Origin: Charina bottae
Lineage: Eukaryota > Chordata > Lepidosauria > Squamata > Charinaidae
Direction of reading: 5' to 3'
Assembly (NCBI GenBank): GCA_023362775.1
Contig: JALMGJ010000006.1
Span: 53,125,501 to 53,189,500, forward strand
DNA: 64,000 bases
The notes beneath the pieces were generated by a model. That model saw nothing but the letters and a program-made list of their open reading frames with translations, searched no databases and had not been told where the DNA came from. Positions within the stretch are counted from its first letter, which is position 1, and the number at the start of each line of letters is the position of its first letter. Shown here one piece after another: positions 1 to 11,668 of this stretch. Position numbers and translations under genes: made by a program.

Positions 1-779
1 ACTGTATTATAGAAATCTGGTGAAATGATTATCAGGACAAAAATTAGAAATCAGAATTAATATTTAAAATGCTAAGTGCTAACTAAAATAATGAATGATA
101 TGTTGGCTCTGTTTGGATGATTGTATTTCAGATTAATAAGATAAATTATGTATGAAAACATTTTGGTTAAGCAGTTTGGTTAATAGTTCTTTGTATAGGC
201 AGGCAAACAAATCAGCTATAGTTTTCCATTTCATTCAAGGTACAATTAGCAGCTTCAAAACAAGCCTGGATATTATGCCATTGGGTTGGGTTAAAATCTT
301 GGCTTATTTAAGTTGCTCTTTTTTATACAATGTGGAAAACAAAATAATAGAAGACTTTCTGATTTGTTTGCCAGTTCATATGAAGAGCTAATGTGCAGCT
401 GAAAGAATCCTATCCTAGCTAATTAAACTAAGGCATGATTGTTTAAATGAAACTATTTTCAATACTTCAGCTGCATTTCACAGATAATTGGCATCCACTG
501 TTGTGAGGAGTGATAAAATGCACATCATGACATTGCAAGTCGAATTACTGTGTGCCTCACACTGTACTTGTGTGTGATGTAATGCAAATATGAAATGGCA
601 GAGCTTGCATCATGTCATCATACATATTTTGGCATCATTGTGGCTAGCTGTGGATGCCTACAGGTAACAGAATAATTCTGTTGCATGAAACCAGAAATTT
701 GTAATCCTGTTCCTACCTAGATTTTCTGGGAAGCTCACAAACAAAATGTGAAAGTGTCAATTTTTGTTCATTATTTATT
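1..779. other. Intergenic, AT-rich, no feature recognised
   Basis: AT-rich sequence 3' of SRGAP1. Only short chance open frames occur and I see no splice-consistent exon, RNA gene or clear repeat. Confidence 0.5.
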
Positions 780-789
780 AGGATGCAGA

Positions 790-1345
790 GTACCTGAAAA
801 CATTTATTTTTATATTTATACTACTACACTGCCTCAATCCAATTGGATTCTCGGTGGTTTGCAGTATATATAATAAAATACAATAATGCAGAAAATAAAA
901 CGTGTCAATACTATAGAGCCAAGTCCTACATTGGCGGCTCGGGAATGAATCCTGAAATGCTCTCTGGAAAAGCCAGGCCTTTACAACTTCCTGGAAGGCT
1001 ATAAGGGTGGGAGCCATCCTCACCTTGAAAGGTGAAGGTAAGCTCTTCCATTGGAGGGGAGGGGAGCCCCTACAGAGAATGCCTACCATTGGGCCTCTTC
1101 CCATCAGTCCACCTGGTAGGTGGGGAAGCTGAACAGGCATTCTCTGACTGGATGAGGTAGGTAGTATTTATCAGGTGCTGTAGTCTGTTAGATACTGAAA
1201 ACCCAAGCCATTAAGGACTTTACAGGTTGTGCAACTCCCACAGCAACTGTGTAGCTTGTAAGCAGGCACGCAGGCTCCTGCATTTTGTACCATCTGACAT
1301 TTTTGGGTGGTATTAAAGGGAAGCCCTATGTAGAGCGAATTACTT
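790..1345 (-). mobile_element. CR1-group LINE, 3' end fragment
   Basis: Read on the minus strand this matches the end of a CR1-group reverse transcriptase ORF. It encodes a run like LIAFQEVVKAWLFQRAF, the usual 'SFKRGLKTWLF' C-terminus, and then a short AT-rich 3' UTR. Its 5' part (about 1310-1345) shares 'CCCTATGTAGAGCG' with the better preserved CR1 at 35.8-37.6 kb. It is 5' truncated and frame-broken. Confidence 0.7.
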
Positions 1346-1974
1346 AAATGAAATATTTTGCTTCTACCTGGTGCTAAACACCAAATGTTTCAGTTGTTTC
1401 ATTCTTTTATTTATTTTTTTAATCCACTAAGTGCTTGCCAGTCATCAGATTAACATAAAGCAGCTATCTGCAATGGAAGCCAGGACTGATGAATGTCAAC
1501 TAGGAAGTATGGATGAACATGCTTCTTTTAATCTAACTTTAGACCCAATACAGAAGAAAAAAATGAGAATGTCTACATAAGATCCCCCTGATCTTAAGAG
1601 TATTTGTGGATTTAATATTGGGTGTTGTCAATAGGACAAGGACAATACACATGTAGAGTTCCACATGCTGCTTTTGAAAATACACAGAAGTAAAACGGCT
1701 GCCCTGCTTTGTCTAGGTGCAGCAAACAATGGTTTGTTTTGGAGGTGATCGCATTTATTCTAAGTTTATTTTGAAGATAGATAAATTTTGGGAAGAGATA
1801 AATTGCCATTCCTCTGACACAATGTAACATTTGTATGTGAGTATCTTCTCACTTATTTTCCAAGTGTTGTAGTATAGATGTGAGGAAGGGGGTATTCTAT
1901 CCCTCATTTGCTCAGAGGAATAGTTGATTGCAAACAGTTAAAACTGTATTTAAAAATAACATTGCATGAACAGA
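1346..1974. other. Intergenic, nothing recognised
   Basis: AT-rich unique-looking sequence with no supported gene, RNA or repeat. Confidence 0.4.
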
Positions 1975-2280
1975 TAATATGGGATATAGTTTGCCTCTGG
2001 AATGAGGTTCCCCCTGAGATGTCAACAGACCCCACCCTGCTGGTGTTTCAAAGGAGCCTGAAGACCTGGCTCTTTACCCAGGCCTTTGATGGGGGTGATT
2101 GAAACCTCCTTTTAACCTAGGTTGTTTTGTTTCGTTTCCACCCAGTTTGTTGTTCTGTCATCTCTACCCTTCTTTTGTTTGTTGTTATTTTTCTTGTCTT
2201 GTTTTTCATGCTTTAAATCATTTGTAAACCGCCCAGAGTCGCTAGGAGTCAGGCGGCATATAAATTTAACAATAATAGTG
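1975..2280 (+). mobile_element. CR1/L2-group LINE, 3' end fragment
   Basis: Plus-strand translation gives LWNEVPPEMS...LLVFQRSLKTWLFTQAFD, the conserved C-terminus of CR1/L2-group ORF2. A T-rich 3' UTR and the typical 'AAACCGCCCAGAGTCGCT' end with an AATTTAA tail follow. It is 5' truncated. Confidence 0.75.
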
Positions 2281-3269
2281 TCGATGCATACAGTCCTTTC
2301 TTAGTCCAAACTGATCACAAGTTATTTCTCTCTGGATCACCTTAAATGCTTTCTCTTTTAAACACACCATCGCCTTAATAGAAGATCAATTATGAACCCA
2401 TGCAGACATTTTATAAAAATGCACCTAACTTGAGGGTTGCTCCACTGCTGCGTCCTTTTAATGCCTCTCTTCCCCTGTTGGGTTTCCAGGGTTCCTCCTT
2501 GATACCACTGCCTTCCTGGTTATTTTATTTTCCTCTTTCAATTTTAGTTTCATCTGCCTAGTTAGAAGGCAAGCACTATTCTTCTGCTTCCAGTAGTTGG
2601 CACAAAAGTTCTGAGCCCAGGAGGGAAAAGAAGGCAAATCTCTGTGCGAGTTGCTCAAAATTAATAATCCGGAAGGTCAGGGGACCTTAGTAGATCTTTG
2701 CACAATGTCCAATATTGTAAATATGACCTTGAGAACTGTATTACTGAGTACAGCAAAGGATGGATGGATTGGTGCAATTAAGAGGAAGTGTCCAAATTGT
2801 TCCTTGGTGTCTTGAAGTTTATCATGATAACTGCTGTTCCAGACAATCAGGTCTGAAGTCACACTAGCCAACATTTAGTAATAGTTGCACACTATCTTAT
2901 CCATCATGATGACTGGAAGTAGTTCATTTATTACTGTTTTCACCCCAAAGATCCATGTAATATATACTGTATGTTCTAGTGCTGGGGGAAAGGCAACATA
3001 CGTTTTTTAAGAAAAATGAATTAAGACAGGACATTTATATGGGGGGAAAGCATTAATTATGTCATGAGCTGTTGCAATTTCTAGGATGCTGGTGTCACCA
3101 CAATCCACACAGTAAATTGCAGCATCCTCCTTATTTGACAAATTAATTGCATTTCCTTAGTGTAGCTACATATTGCAACCAGGTACTTCAGACTTGCATG
3201 ACAAATGTCTTATCAACTGTACTGCATTTATTGCTTGAACAGTTGTCTAGACATCCCTTCGGGATCTGA
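2281..3269. other. Intergenic, nothing recognised
   Basis: About 1 kb without a supported gene. The last part (about 3200-3301) may already be decayed BovB, since it runs into the BovB-like codons just before 3302. Confidence 0.4.
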
Positions 3270-3309
3270 ATAATTGTCTGCAGCTGACTTTGAGCCGGAC
3301 ATCCTAGAG
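3270..3309 (+). mobile_element. BovB (RTE) LINE, 5' piece before the nested hAT element
   Basis: The codons immediately before the inserted hAT-type element read DFEPDILE. This matches the BovB reverse-transcriptase segment that should precede the EVKWALGSI found right after the element. The BovB copy was therefore continuous before the insertion. The limit on the left is uncertain. Confidence 0.6.
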
Positions 3310-3565
3310 CATAGCTTTCCAAACTGTGTCGCGACACTTTAGTGTGTCGCAACACACAGTTTGGTGTGCCGCAACACAACCCAGAAGCGGCAGCGTGCAC
3401 GGCGGCGCGGCGGTGGCAGTGTGCATGGCGGCAGCAGCGGTGCGCCATCAGCGCTTCTGCATTTTAGCGGAGGCTGCCGTGCGCCGCCACCGCCATGCAC
3501 CCCCCGCGTGCCCCCGCGCCGCTGCCGCAGTTGGTGTGTCACCAACGGCACTTTGGAAAGCCCTG
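3310..3565 (-). mobile_element. GC-rich hAT-type MITE, copy 1
   Basis: 256-bp non-autonomous element with terminal inverted repeats CATAGCTTTCCAAA and (reverse complement of the right end) CAGGGCTTTCCAAA. It is flanked by an 8-bp target duplication tcctagag/tcctagac at 3302-3309 and 3566-3573. The interior is very GC- and CpG-rich with short self-complementary GTGTCGCGACAC-type runs, so it gives open frames in several phases that are not genes. CAG...CTG ends and 8-bp duplications point to the hAT superfamily. It is inserted in the BovB copy. Copies 2-4 are at 6.06, 30.03 and 49.43 kb. Confidence 0.85.
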
Positions 3566-3573
3566 TCCTAGAC

Positions 3574-4925
3574 AGTGAAGTCAAGTGGGCCTTAGGAAGC
3601 ATTACTAACAACAAAGCTAGCGGAGAAGACAGTATCCCAACTGAGCTATTTAAAATCCTAAAAGATGATGCTGTTAAAGTGCTGCACTCAATATGCCAAC
3701 AAATTTGGAAAACTCAACATTGGCCACAGGATTGGAAAAGGTCAGTTTACATTCCAATTACAAAGAAGGGCAATGCCAAAGAATGCTCAAACTACCATAC
3801 AATTGCGCTCATTTCACATGATAGCAAGGTTATGCTCAAAATCCTACAAGCTAGGCTTCAGCAGTATGTGAACCGAGAACTACCAGAAGTGCAAGCTGGG
3901 TTTCGAAGAGGCAGAGGAACTAGAGATCAGATTGCCAACATTTGCTGGATCATGGAAAAAGCAAGAGAGTTCCAGAAAAACATCTACTTCTGCTTCATTG
4001 ACTACGCTAAAGCCTTTGATTGTGTGGATCACAACAAACTGGCAAATTCTTAAAGAGATGGGAGTACCAGACCACCTTACCTGTCTCCTGAGAAACCTGT
4101 ATGCGGGTCAAGAAGCAACAGTTAGAACCGGACATGGAACAACCGATTGGTTCAAAATTGGGAAAGGAGTATGACAAGGCTGTATATTATCACCCTGCTT
4201 ATTTAACTTACATGCAGAGTACATCATGAGAAATGCCGGGCTGGATGAATCACAAGCCGAAGTTAAGATTGCCGGGAGAAATATCAACAACCTCAGATAT
4301 GCAGACGATACCACCCTAATGGCAGAAAGCGAAGAGGAACTAAAGAGCCTCTTGATGAGGGTGAAAGAGGAGAGTGCAAAAGCTGGCTTGAAACTCAACA
4401 TTAAAAAAACTCAGTTCATGGCATCTGGCCCCATCACTTCCTGGCAAATAGAAGGGAAGAAATGGAAGCAGTGACAGATTTTATTTTCTTGGGCTCCAAG
4501 ATCACCGCAGACGGTGACCGCAGCCATGAAATTAAAAGACGCTTGCTCCTTGGGAGGAAAGCTATGGCAAACCTAGACAGCATATTAAAAAGCAGAGACA
4601 TCACCTTGCCGACAAAGGTCTGTATAGTTAAAGCTATGGTTTTCCCAGTAGTAATGTATGGTTGTGAGAGTTGGACCATAAGGAAGGCTGAGCACCGAAG
4701 AATTGATGCTTTCGAGCTGTGGTGCTGGAGAAGACTCTTAAGAGTCCCTTGGACTGCAAGGAGGACAAATCAGTCAATCCTAAAGGAAATCAACCTTGAC
4801 TGCTCATTGGAAGGGGACGGCAGAGGATGAGATGGTTAGGGAGGACAGGAAGGCCTGGCGTGCTATGGTCCATGAGGTCACGAAGAGTCGGACACGACTA
4901 AACGACTGAACAACAACAACAACAG
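3574..4925 (+). mobile_element. BovB-type RTE LINE, broken reverse transcriptase and 3' tail
   Basis: Non-LTR retrotransposon fragment. Translation shows reverse transcriptase blocks in order: EVKWALGSITNNKASGEDSI, the palm motif FCFIDYAKAFDCVDH (about 3990-4030), RYADDTTLMAE (about 4290-4330), FLGSKITADG and a C-terminal RRIDAFELWCWRRLLRVPW. The frame is broken by a deletion or frameshift near 4045, a TGA near 4172 and a deletion near 4810. The 3' end is the BovB signature GAGTCGGACACGACT followed by (AAC)n at 4908-4925. The endonuclease half is missing. It is not a functional gene. Confidence 0.9.
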
Positions 4926-5619
4926 TGTAACCATGAGCATGTCAGATTTAAGTGGTGTGATACATTTTTTTAAATTTTAAATTTTATTAAAATAAAATTG
5001 AACGATTACATAACATTCCAAGGACAAACATTAAAAAGAAAGCAGCAATAAACAAGGAAGCTTAACAGAATAATCTGAACAATTAAATGCCATTTTAGAA
5101 GATTGTCCTAAAAAATGAGGACCTCCTGGTAATACACAATATATACTCTACCACAATATACAATTATTATTTATTATTTTCTTCCCTGACTGCAGCTGTG
5201 GCTATTTTGCTGGTGGTTGACAGTAACAGCACATGCTGTCAAAAACCACAAAATTAATGCTTGCTTTGGGTTGATGTTTGTTTATTCTTTTTAAAAATTG
5301 CTGTCTATTTAAATTGGTTTTAAAACAATTATTGAAAGTACAGAATTTGTTTTTCCCTTTGTTTTTTAGGGCAGGTTTGGTTTGAGTGACTGCTGATAAT
5401 TTATCCATCTTTATGCTGACAAAATTTGCATTTAAAGATGTGCAAAACTCACAGATCTGGGAATAGAACATTCTGGGGAACTCTGAAAAGTACTGTTTCC
5501 CCTCCAGACCATGTGAACCTTCTCTGGACTTCTCTAGGGGCAGCACAGTGGCCAAACTGCCCCCAGAACAGCATGATCCAGAGGAGTTTCACATGACCAG
5601 GAGAAAGAACAGAACGTTT
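4926..5619. other. Intergenic, AT-rich
   Basis: AT-rich sequence with a T-run and TTTTATTAAAATAAAAT near 4965-5000 that could be the tail of an old retroinsertion on the minus strand. No coding evidence. Confidence 0.35.
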
Positions 5620-6800
5620 CAGAGTTTATTTCTTTAAATTTGTTATAGCCACATAACACGGATGGATGCTGGGTGGCATACAAAGCCATAGAAATTCATA
5701 AAAACAGATAAAACAAAAAACCACACACAGATAGCCTGGACTAAAATGATCTAAAAGTGACACAAATCAAATCAAAACAAGCCGCCTTCCCCATATAACA
5801 ATGCATTAACCCCCGGCCTGGGACCAAACTAAGGATTAGGGGCTTTCCAGAACCCCAGGAGAGAGGGTGCCGTCCTTATCTCGGGGGATGCTGTTCCAGA
5901 GGGTGGAGGAGCCACAGAGAAGGCACGCTTCCTCAGTCCCACAAGATGGCAACGTTTAATAGAGGGGACCTGGAGTGCACCCACTCTGCCGGAACATATG
6001 GGCGGATAGAAACAGTTGGAGACAAGCAGTCTCTCAAGTTTCCAGGCCCTAGGTCATAGCTTTCCAAACTCTGTGTCGTGACACTTTAGTGTGTCGCAAC
6101 ACACAGTTTGGTGTGTCGCAACACAACCTAGAAGCGGTGGTGGGGGTGTGCATGGTGGTGGCAGCGGCGCGCCATCAGCGCTTCCGTTTTAGCGGAGGCT
6201 GCCGCCGCTGCCGCCATGCACACCACCGCCGCATGCCCCCCCGTGCCGCTGCCGTTGGTGTGTCGCCAACGGCGGCACTTTGGAAAGCACTGCCCTAGGC
6301 CATACAGGGCTTTATAGGTAATAACCAGTACCTTGAATTGCACTTGGAAGCTGACTGGCAATTAATGCAGCTCACACAGCAGTGACACATGGGCATGCCA
6401 ATATGCACCCATTACTGCTCGCGCTACTGTATTTTGAGCCAGCTGTAGCTTCTGGGTGGTCTTCAAGCCCTATGCACATTGCAATAATCCAGTTGTGAGG
6501 TGACCAGGGCACGAGTAACCGTCTGAAGGACCTCCTGATTGAGGAAAGGGTGCAGCTAGCGCACCAGGTGAACCTGTGCAAAGGCCCTCCTAGGCACAGC
6601 TGCCACCTTCTCTTTGAGCAGTAGCTGTAAGTCCAGAAGGATCCCCAAGTTGCACACCAATCTTGAATGGGGAAGTGCATCCAAGACCAACAACGGTAAC
6701 ATCCCTGACCCTGGGAACCCAAACAGCCACAACCGCTCGGTCTTGTCAGGATTGAGAATCCAGACCTAAACAGCCTCCAGACACGGGGTCAAAACGTGGA
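5620..6800 (-). mobile_element. CR1-group LINE fragment, split by a hAT-type MITE
   Basis: Minus-strand CR1 3' part. It parallels the copy at 35.8-37.6 kb block by block: the '...CTGTGGCTCCTCCACCCTCTGG' region, then the reverse-transcriptase C-terminal half, with many stops and indels. The 3' end is near 5620-5650 (CACCCAGCATCC, then an A/T-rich tail). A second transposon occupies 6055-6292 inside it. 5' truncated and dead. Confidence 0.8.
6055..6292 (-). mobile_element. GC-rich hAT-type MITE, copy 2
   Basis: 238-bp element with the same ends as copy 1: CATAGCTTTCCAAA on the left and ...TTTGGAAAGCACTG on the right. The 8-bp target duplication is ccctaggt/ccctaggc (6047-6054, 6293-6300). The interior is closely similar to copy 1 (GTGTGTCGCAACACACAG, AGCGCTTCC, GCGGAGGCTGCCG). 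It is inserted in the CR1 described above and is therefore younger than it. Confidence 0.85.
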
Positions 6801-7159
6801 CAACTCCACCTGAGCAGTTCTCTGGAACATGCCATTCCCAAAGTGGTAAGATTTGCACAATCTTAGTTGCACTCAACTAAATAGTTTTGAGATAAAACTG
6901 TTTCTTCCCCAAGTCGATGTTCAAGGGTACCCCAACTTATTGTTTCTCTTGGAGCTTTCTGGTTTACTGATTTGAATGCGTATCAGACTTCTACTTTGAA
7001 TAATTTTCACCAGGCAAATTCATAACTATAGACTATGTGGCTGTATTAACCCTGGAAGCCTGAATAAAGGAAAACAGCAGGTATTCAGGAAGAATTACTT
7101 TTTCCTAGCCTGCTTATATTGGTGTATTGGATTACAATATTCCAGAATGGAGTCCTTAC
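6801..7159. other. Intergenic, nothing recognised
   Basis: No supported gene or repeat. Confidence 0.4.
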
Positions 7160-7345
7160 TTACATTGTACTCTCTTTGCCATTTTGAAGCCCATTCACCC
7201 AGTTTAGAGAGATTGTTTCACATTCACAATCCCTTTCTGCTGTGATAACCAGGAAGAGTTTGGAATCATCAGCAAACATGGCTAGTTCACTGCTCAGTGC
7301 TAACTGCACTTCATTTATATACAAGTGAAAAAACATTGGTCCCAA
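7160..7345 (-). mobile_element. Non-LTR reverse transcriptase fragment
   Basis: 61 open codons on the minus strand read GPMFFHLYINEVQLALSSELAMFADDSKLF. This matches the LFNLYINDL...FADD-type catalytic block of CR1/jockey-group reverse transcriptases. The rest of the domain is lost. The family is not assigned. Confidence 0.6.
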
Positions 7346-7404
7346 AATCCATCCCTGTGGGACTCACTTCAGATATTTCACCATTGAGAATTGCCCAATA
7401 ATTC

Positions 7405-7660
7405 CTATAATAAATGCAGTGCTATCTCACCTCTGGAATGAACTTGTCTTCTGCAACACAAGCAGTGGTACACATGCTGAAGTATTCCAAGCATTTTTTA
7501 AACCCAACTTTTACATTGGCAATTCCCAGCCCACCCCTATTCCCATTCCTTTTTAAAATGGATTATTCTGCCTGTTTTTGTTACTGTAGATTGCTTTAGA
7601 ACCATTGGTAATAAAAATGGTATAAAATATTTGTAATAGTTAATAAAACAAGGCGATAAA
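7405..7660 (+). mobile_element. Possible CR1-group 3' end relic
   Basis: Plus-strand codons near 7428 resemble the conserved LWNEL...EVFQAFF end of a CR1 ORF. They are followed by T-rich sequence and 'ACTGTAGATTGCTTTAGAACC', similar in layout to the other CR1 3' UTRs here. Weak and heavily decayed. Confidence 0.35.
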
Positions 7661-8169
7661 TAATTATGGATAAGCCTAGTGGAAAGTTGGAGTAATATTT
7701 CAGCAGTACTACCAATAAGAAATAGCTGTGTGTGAATATGCAATAACCTCTAGTCTAATATGCCAAGTCTAGATTTAACATTTTAAGGGTAGTTTATCCA
7801 CAGTTCTGGCAACCTTTGTGACTTATCTATTCAGGCTTACATCAACATGAACTGGAATTTTAAAGCAGGGAAGTTGTAGTCTTTTGACAGCAGCCTGTGT
7901 ACTTCAGAAGTATTAGGTCTGATGCTGCACCCCCTTCACATGTTGGCTGCCTGCTCAACTCGTGTACTCATGTAAATGAGCAACAAACCCTCAAGTAGAA
8001 AATCTGACACTGTAAAGCTACTCCGAAACTTCCATTTACGAGATGATGGAGCACAAAACACAAATGTGTCACAACTGTGACAAGCAGCTTTTACTTACTG
8101 AACAAGGAGAAAGGATTTAGAGGGCATCCAAGAAAAAAAATGACAGACATCATTCAACAAAAACATACT
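7661..8169. other. Intergenic just downstream of the SRGAP1 3' end
   Basis: No gene or clear repeat. On the minus strand the first 60 bases past the poly(A) signal are T/G-rich (about 8125-8175), as expected of a downstream cleavage element. Confidence 0.4.
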
Positions 8170-11100
8170 CCGACAGAACTATCCTTATTTATTATAAAGT
8201 TACACTATGAGAAACAATTTTGAAGGTATATGGTACATGCCAAAATGTACAATACTATACATCAAAGTGCATTGTCACAACAGCTTAACAGTATGTTTTC
8301 TTCTTTTTCTTCTTCTTTCAGGACTGTGCAATTGTAACTTCTTTTTTTCAGAATGGAAGTAACGTCGTGGGAATGCAGCAAGACAAAAGCAACAGAACGT
8401 GGAAATGGAAATGCAATAGTACAAGAAGCTAAGCCAAAGCAGCTTCTCTAAAAATGTAAAGGCACTTTCACATGTACATACTTACAGATGTACATTGACA
8501 CAATTAGGTAACAGTCAACAAGCAGGAAGCTACCAGCACTGCAATCTATCTAACTGACAGTCAAGGACAATACTGACTTGATTAGTATGAGGCATTTAGC
8601 CTTCACTATGCCTGTAGTTGTATCCATGTTCCCTTTTACATATCCACTCACTATACTTGAAGTAGCTACAACATACCATCAAACTACACACATTTTAATT
8701 CAAGTGAATGCTCTAACTAGAAGCATTCACTAAACTCACTGTTCCTAATATTTTTCTTCACTAAACAATTTCTAATATAAGCAGTATGGAGGCCAGTACA
8801 GTTATGTTCAGACATACAGAATTTCCCTATGCACTTTCAAGATACAGGCACCCACCTTAGTTACGCCATATGGCCTCTTAATAACAACAATCACTAGGCT
8901 AGAATGCACTTAAAAGAAAGCTGACATTTTCAAGTTTGTCCCACAGGTCTCAGATTTGGTTTAGTTAAGCAAACAATTCCCAACCTTACACAGGTCACTG
9001 CCATGTTTCACAAGTTTAGTATTAGCTGAAGTCTCATTACTGAGTGCGTGGCCTTAGTTAAGTTTCTAGGGTGAAGAGATGTCATAGTTCATTTTGGTGA
9101 CCCCATTGGACATTATGACATTTTCTACTGTTTCAGTCCATTGAGGCAAACAAAATAATTCAGCATACCATATCTGAAAATCCCTAAGTGGATTCTTTAC
9201 CTCACATTAATGAATATCATTAATTTCTAATTTTGTTTGCTAAATAGCTATTAACTGCATCACCCGGGGCACACAAAAATTGGTCCCACAAAATTAGGCC
9301 TGCAAGCTTTACAAAATATAATACTTAACAGTTTTTCTTTAGATCAGAAATAACTATTGAGCAGCTGATTGACAATACATTGGGGAAGAGAGCAACTTTT
9401 GTGAACTTCTTCACTGGACATAATCTCATGAGTTTTAGCATTCATGATCACTTAACAAAATGAGTCAACTTCACACAGTAGCAGGGAACAATGCCCTTCA
9501 AATGTTATACAGTAACAAGTCTTTTCACATGTTGGGTAGTCTTCTACCTTTTAGAATTTCATATAATGTAAGAAACCAGAGACAAATATTCAACTGGAAG
9601 AACTACAAGTTTCTATTGTGACAAGAGCTATGTGAAAATAAATATTTGGATTCAATTTTATATTTGTTGATGGATATAGACTGACTTTTCCCCCACCCCA
9701 CATTTCCCCAGACTAAATTTTTAATTTTTTGTTAAATTATTTTTTATTAATAACAGACAATAAAGTCTCCTTTAGAGTGCAAAGGTAACTTATAAAACAT
9801 TCAGAGAAATGACATGGCTTAGTGTCAGTTTGTGCAAGAGTTGTCGAGACAGGTCACATATAATAGAAAAGTTGCTAGTGATGTAGCACTACGCAAGTTC
9901 AGAGCTTTCACTCACACATGAAAAAGGTACTGACATAACTAGAAAAAAAGGAGTTCTGACACATTTTATTCAGATTGTAGAACAGTAGAAAGTGAGTAAA
10001 CTCTTGCCTTAATTGAAGGAGCTATTCCAGTTGAAAAATAGATAATTCAATTTAAATAAACAAGCTAACAAAAAGAACACACTTTGTTGGTATGCACTGT
10101 GTTTCATAATCTTGAAGATACAGCAGCTTTAAACTATTAACAAGTTACTCATTTTCTTTGCAGCTGTCCAGGAATGTTGTGCTACAGATCATTGGTTAAC
10201 TAAAACTTTCTACCTGCACAATATCCAAGCAAGTGGCTCATAGGAATGTAAACAGTTTTTGAGTTGAATTGGTAGCGAAGAGTTATGTGAAAGATTCAGT
10301 GGTAAATGTCTAGTTTTATTGCAGTGCAATAGGCCTGAGTGGTGGCATTAGAAACAATCCCACTGAATAGCTTTCCTCAATACAGAGTCCTTTTAACTAT
10401 GTCAGAATACAACTCTTAGCATTCCTGGTCAGCATGGTGAAGGTATCTGCTAGATACCAACCAGAGGAAGACTGCAATTGTCATTCTGACCACAGGCTTT
10501 CACTGGTTTAGAAAACTGCTGTTTCCTAGAAGCAATTTAATTCCTCATATCCTGCCAGTGAGCTGCACTAAGACTGTCCCATGCATACTGAGTAGCTACC
10601 ACAGAAGGCAATGTCAAGGTGAGCATCCTTTCTGCATTGACTTTGACAGGCTGCTTAGTAATGCTTAAGACGCACCCTCAGACCTTCTGAAATATGAACT
10701 GGAACCGGGCGACAACACTAAAAATAAGCCCTATTTATTAACAAATTCATTTCAAATAACCACAATTCTTTGTGAAGTCTTAAAACTACAGTCAAGTATA
10801 CATGATTAAATTGGTGGGATGCTGGCAGTGACTTGTGGTGCTTTCATTAGAAAAGGTGCAGTGTGGAGGTTTCAAGTAAAAGTGTGTATCCCTGTTGCTT
10901 TAAAATGGCATACACAACACACGTGATTTTCTGCCTTTCCACAATACATTGGATCATCAACTAACTAAATAGGCTGGGTCTGTGCAATGTGCTAAACTAT
11001 ACTCCCCCAACCCAATCTAACCAAGCTCAGCATGTTGTACAAATGCACCCACTGGGTCTTTAACTGACTGTGTTAAGCATATATTGCAAATGAGGACACT

Positions 11101-11290
11101 GAATGCTCCAGTTTAAAAATTGAACCCAACCCCTATTAAATACCCATGTTAAAGTAGGTAGCTTGAGACTTTAACATTTAAAAAACAAACCTCTCCTTTT
11201 CTAAATATAAACTAATAGTACACTGGAATTCAGACAACTCTCACTGATCCGTTCTTTCGGTAGCTCACTCCACACTTGGTTTCTTGGTTT
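8170..11290 (-). other. SRGAP1: SRGAP1 3' UTR (probable extent)
   Basis: About 3.1 kb between the stop codon and the last strong AATAAA is free of recognisable transposons, unlike almost every other 3-kb stretch here, which suggests transcribed, constrained sequence. Five AATAAA hexamers on the minus strand (8188-8193, 9743-9748, 9965-9970, 10315-10320, 10734-10739) allow alternative polyadenylation. The distal one is favoured by a T/G-rich run just beyond. The extent is inference; no transcript evidence is available here. Confidence 0.55.
8188..8193 (-). terminator. SRGAP1: Candidate distal poly(A) signal AATAAA of SRGAP1
   Basis: The minus strand reads TAATAAATAAGG, followed within about 20-60 nt by TATGTTTTTGTTG and TGATGTCTGTC, a T/G-rich downstream element. 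It is the last canonical hexamer before repeat-bearing intergenic DNA. Cleavage would fall near 8165-8175. Confidence 0.55.
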
Positions 11291-11668
11291 CTACATCGTG
11301 CAAGACTTGTCAGCTGGGCCTTGGGAAGGAGAAGAGGGGCCTATGCTTGGGTTTGTTTTTGGAAGAACTATTGGCTTTGGTCTCAGTGCAGGTGGCTTCA
11401 GCTGCACCCCCATTCTTGGTGTCACCATAGGCTTGAAGGTACTCATAGTATCACTGGAAGAACTAGTGCTACGGCGAATCTGAGGCTCAGCACTCCTTAA
11501 CATGATGTTGTGAAGAGGGCTCAAGGGTTCTGTTGAGGTGGTGCTGGTGGGAGAATTCTTCATTTGTTCCAAGGTATCAAGGACAACATCTGGAGCGTGT
11601 TTTGCAGAACTCTGGCGTTCCAGTTCCCGAAGTTCATTTAGAGCCGTATTCATTGTTTCTTCAATATC
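11291..11668 (-). CDS. SRGAP1: SRGAP1 terminal coding exon (exon 22)
   Basis: 125 codons plus TAG stop (11291-11293). Begins DIEETMNTALNELRELERQ directly after the acceptor (CTTAATAG, polypyrimidine upstream) and ends ADKSCTM. This is the disordered Ser/Pro-rich C-terminal tail, about residues 960-1084, containing VKLPP-like proline stretches such as LKPPALRPKPIVLPK that could be SH3 ligands. The start of the exon is an amphipathic helix conserved through the family. The KSCTM end separates SRGAP1 from its recalled paralogues, which end in KSCTV (SRGAP2) and KSGTM (SRGAP3). Confidence 0.96.
   Translation of the reverse strand, partial: DIEETMNTALNELRELERQSSAKHAPDVVLDTLEQMKNSPTSTTSTEPLSPLHNIMLRSAEPQIRRSTSSSSDTMSTFKPMVTPRMGVQLKPPALRPKPIVLPKTNPSIGPSSPSQGPADKSCTM

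Noticed and set aside
778..1140. 120-codon frame as a small gene
   Set aside because: It covers the CR1 3' end; the recognisable AFQEVVKAWLFQRAF belongs to the LINE.
3326..3614. Overlapping open frames of 81-230 codons on both strands
   Set aside because: They run through the GC-rich hAT-type element, where stops are rare, and continue into BovB. They show no codon signature or conservation.
3574..4830. Functional reverse transcriptase gene
   Set aside because: BovB copy with at least three frame breaks and no endonuclease half.
3310..6292. CpG-island-like GC peaks as promoters
   Set aside because: Each peak coincides exactly with a transposon bounded by target duplications, and no gene start is next to them.
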